Source: Bacillota bacterium
GTDB lineage: Bacteria > Bacillota > Clostridia > Oscillospirales > Ethanoligenentaceae
Assembly: GCA_023391835.1 (NCBI GenBank)
Contig: JAEWAE010000014.1
Location: 1-15,589 of the forward strand
Direction of reading: 5' to 3'
Length of the DNA: 15,589 nucleotides
Of the stretch, positions 15,307-15,589 are shown piece by piece (within the stretch, counting starts at the first letter, position 1; every line of letters begins with the position of its first letter). Under the pieces are notes generated by a model, which ran no database searches, was not told the DNA's origin, and saw only the letters and a list, made by a program, of their open reading frames with translations. The translations under genes and the position numbers were made by a program.

Positions 15307-15323
15307 TTTGACTTTCTTTGACC
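15307..15323 (-). promoter_or_regulatory. CtsR heat-shock operator upstream of hsp20
   Basis: Read on the minus strand, the 17 bases GGTCAAAGAAAGTCAAA match the CtsR consensus (A/G)GTCAAA-NAN-(A/G)GTCAAA at every fixed position. The site overlaps the -35 box (15308-15313) and part of the spacer of the hsp20 promoter, where a bound repressor would block polymerase. CtsR is the class III heat-shock repressor of Bacillota and is known to control clp genes and, in some species, small heat-shock genes. The ctsR gene itself is not in this window. Confidence 0.85.
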
Positions 15324-15336
15324 TATAGACTACAAT
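15308..15336 (+). promoter_or_regulatory. Sigma-A promoter of hsp20
   Basis: TTGACT (15308-15313) and TACAAT (15331-15336) are each one base from consensus with a 17-base spacer. The start site would be near 15343, giving a leader of about 36 bases with AAAGGAG at 15363-15369. The strong promoter overlaid by an operator is typical of a repressed stress gene. Confidence 0.8.
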
Positions 15337-15348
15337 ATAGGCGTAGTC
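15328..15348. repeat. Inverted repeat over the hsp20 -10 box
   Basis: GACTAC (15328-15333) and GTAGTC (15343-15348) form a perfect 6-bp inverted repeat with a 9-base spacer that covers the -10 box and start site. The spacing equals that of CIRCE, but the arm sequence is unlike TTAGCACTC/GAGTGCTAA, so it is not an HrcA site. It may be an operator for another repressor or a chance palindrome. Confidence 0.4.
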
Positions 15349-15378
15349 CAAAAGAGAAAAGCAAAGGAGTTGGCCAGT

Positions 15379-15589
15379 ATGTTTGGATTCAACAGCATGG
15401 TTCCGTATGACCGCAGCGGTCGGCAGAATTTTATCGATAACTTTTTCAACGAGCCGTTTTTCGGCATGTTCGCGGGGTCGGAAATGAAGACGGATATCCG
15501 CGAGACGCCGGAAGCGTATGAGCTGACGGCGGAAATCCCGGGAGCGGCGAAAGACGACATCCGGCTGGATTACGACCGCAACGACATCC
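15379..15589 (+). CDS. hsp20: Hsp20/alpha-crystallin small heat-shock protein, 3'-truncated by window end
   Basis: The first 70 codons of a small heat-shock chaperone that holds unfolding proteins in an ATP-independent way. The start MFGFNSMVPYDR and the segment NFIDNFFNEPFFGMF are typical of clostridial Hsp20 N-termini. MKTDIRETPEAYELTAEIPGAAKDDIRLDYD is the beginning of the alpha-crystallin domain, with the conserved (V/I)DI-x-E and E-(L/I)PG-x-x-K-x-DI pattern. ATG at 15379 sits 9 bases after AAAGGAG. Full-length relatives have about 140-150 residues, so roughly half the protein is missing because the window ends, not because the gene is broken. The upstream CtsR operator and strong promoter support heat-stress regulation. 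Confidence 0.93.
   Translation, partial: MFGFNSMVPYDRSGRQNFIDNFFNEPFFGMFAGSEMKTDIRETPEAYELTAEIPGAAKDDIRLDYDRNDI

Larger units (their letters stand above)
15054..15378. other. Divergent intergenic region, membrane protein and hsp20
   Basis: This 325-base gap carries the leftward extended -10 promoter near 15084-15092 and the rightward hsp20 promoter with its operators at 15307-15348. The central part (about 15115-15300) shows no convincing reading frame, RNA gene or long inverted repeat. Confidence 0.6.

Noticed and set aside
15328..15348. CIRCE/HrcA operator at hsp20
   Set aside because: The 9-base spacing fits, but the arms GACTAC/GTAGTC do not resemble TTAGCACTC/GAGTGCTAA and are only 6 bp long.
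1..15589. CRISPR arrays, tRNA/rRNA genes, insertion sequences, phage or defence genes
   Set aside because: No regularly spaced repeats, transposase-like reading frames, terminal inverted repeats, cloverleaf-like segments or defence domains were seen on either strand by eye.

Overview
The window looks like chromosomal DNA from a fairly GC-rich member of the Bacillota, most likely a gut- or digester-type Clostridia (Oscillospiraceae/Ruminococcaceae-like). Supporting signs are sigma-A-type promoters, AGGAGG-like ribosome binding sites, a lipoprotein sugar-binding protein with LplB/LplC-type permeases and no dedicated ATPase, an AraC regulator with a sensor domain, and a CtsR-type operator in front of hsp20. 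The taxon is an inference; no rRNA or other marker gene is present.

About 14 kb (1-14280) forms one pectin/rhamnogalacturonan utilisation locus in four transcription units. (i) A leftward ABC importer operon (3646 down to 81): permease, permease, solute-binding lipoprotein. (ii) A leftward membrane-bound AraC-type regulator (6186-3919). (iii) A rightward pair (6565-10837): a PL22 oligogalacturonate lyase overlapping a 1041-aa GH106-like (alpha-L-rhamnosidase-type) glycosidase. (iv) A leftward pair (14207-10984): a protein with two SGNH esterase domains resembling rhamnogalacturonan acetylesterases, then a GH105 unsaturated uronyl hydrolase. Units iii and iv converge on two back-to-back intrinsic terminators.

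None of the four enzymes has a visible signal peptide, so degradation appears to be cytoplasmic. In the inferred route, acetylated unsaturated oligosaccharides released by other enzymes or organisms are imported. The twin esterase removes acetyl groups, GH105 removes the terminal unsaturated uronate, the GH106-like enzyme removes rhamnose and PL22 cleaves short galacturonate stretches. No secreted polysaccharide lyase, GH28 or importer ATPase lies in the window, which suggests an oligosaccharide scavenger using a shared ATPase.

The right end (14355-15589) is unrelated: acylphosphatase, a small three-helix membrane protein, and the start of an hsp20 gene cut by the window edge. The hsp20 promoter carries a perfect match to the CtsR heat-shock operator over its -35 box, plus a separate inverted repeat over its -10 box.

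The points most worth a second look are the twin-esterase architecture, the all-cytoplasmic enzyme set, the hsp20 operator pair, and two long perfect hairpins that lack U-tracts in the leftward units.
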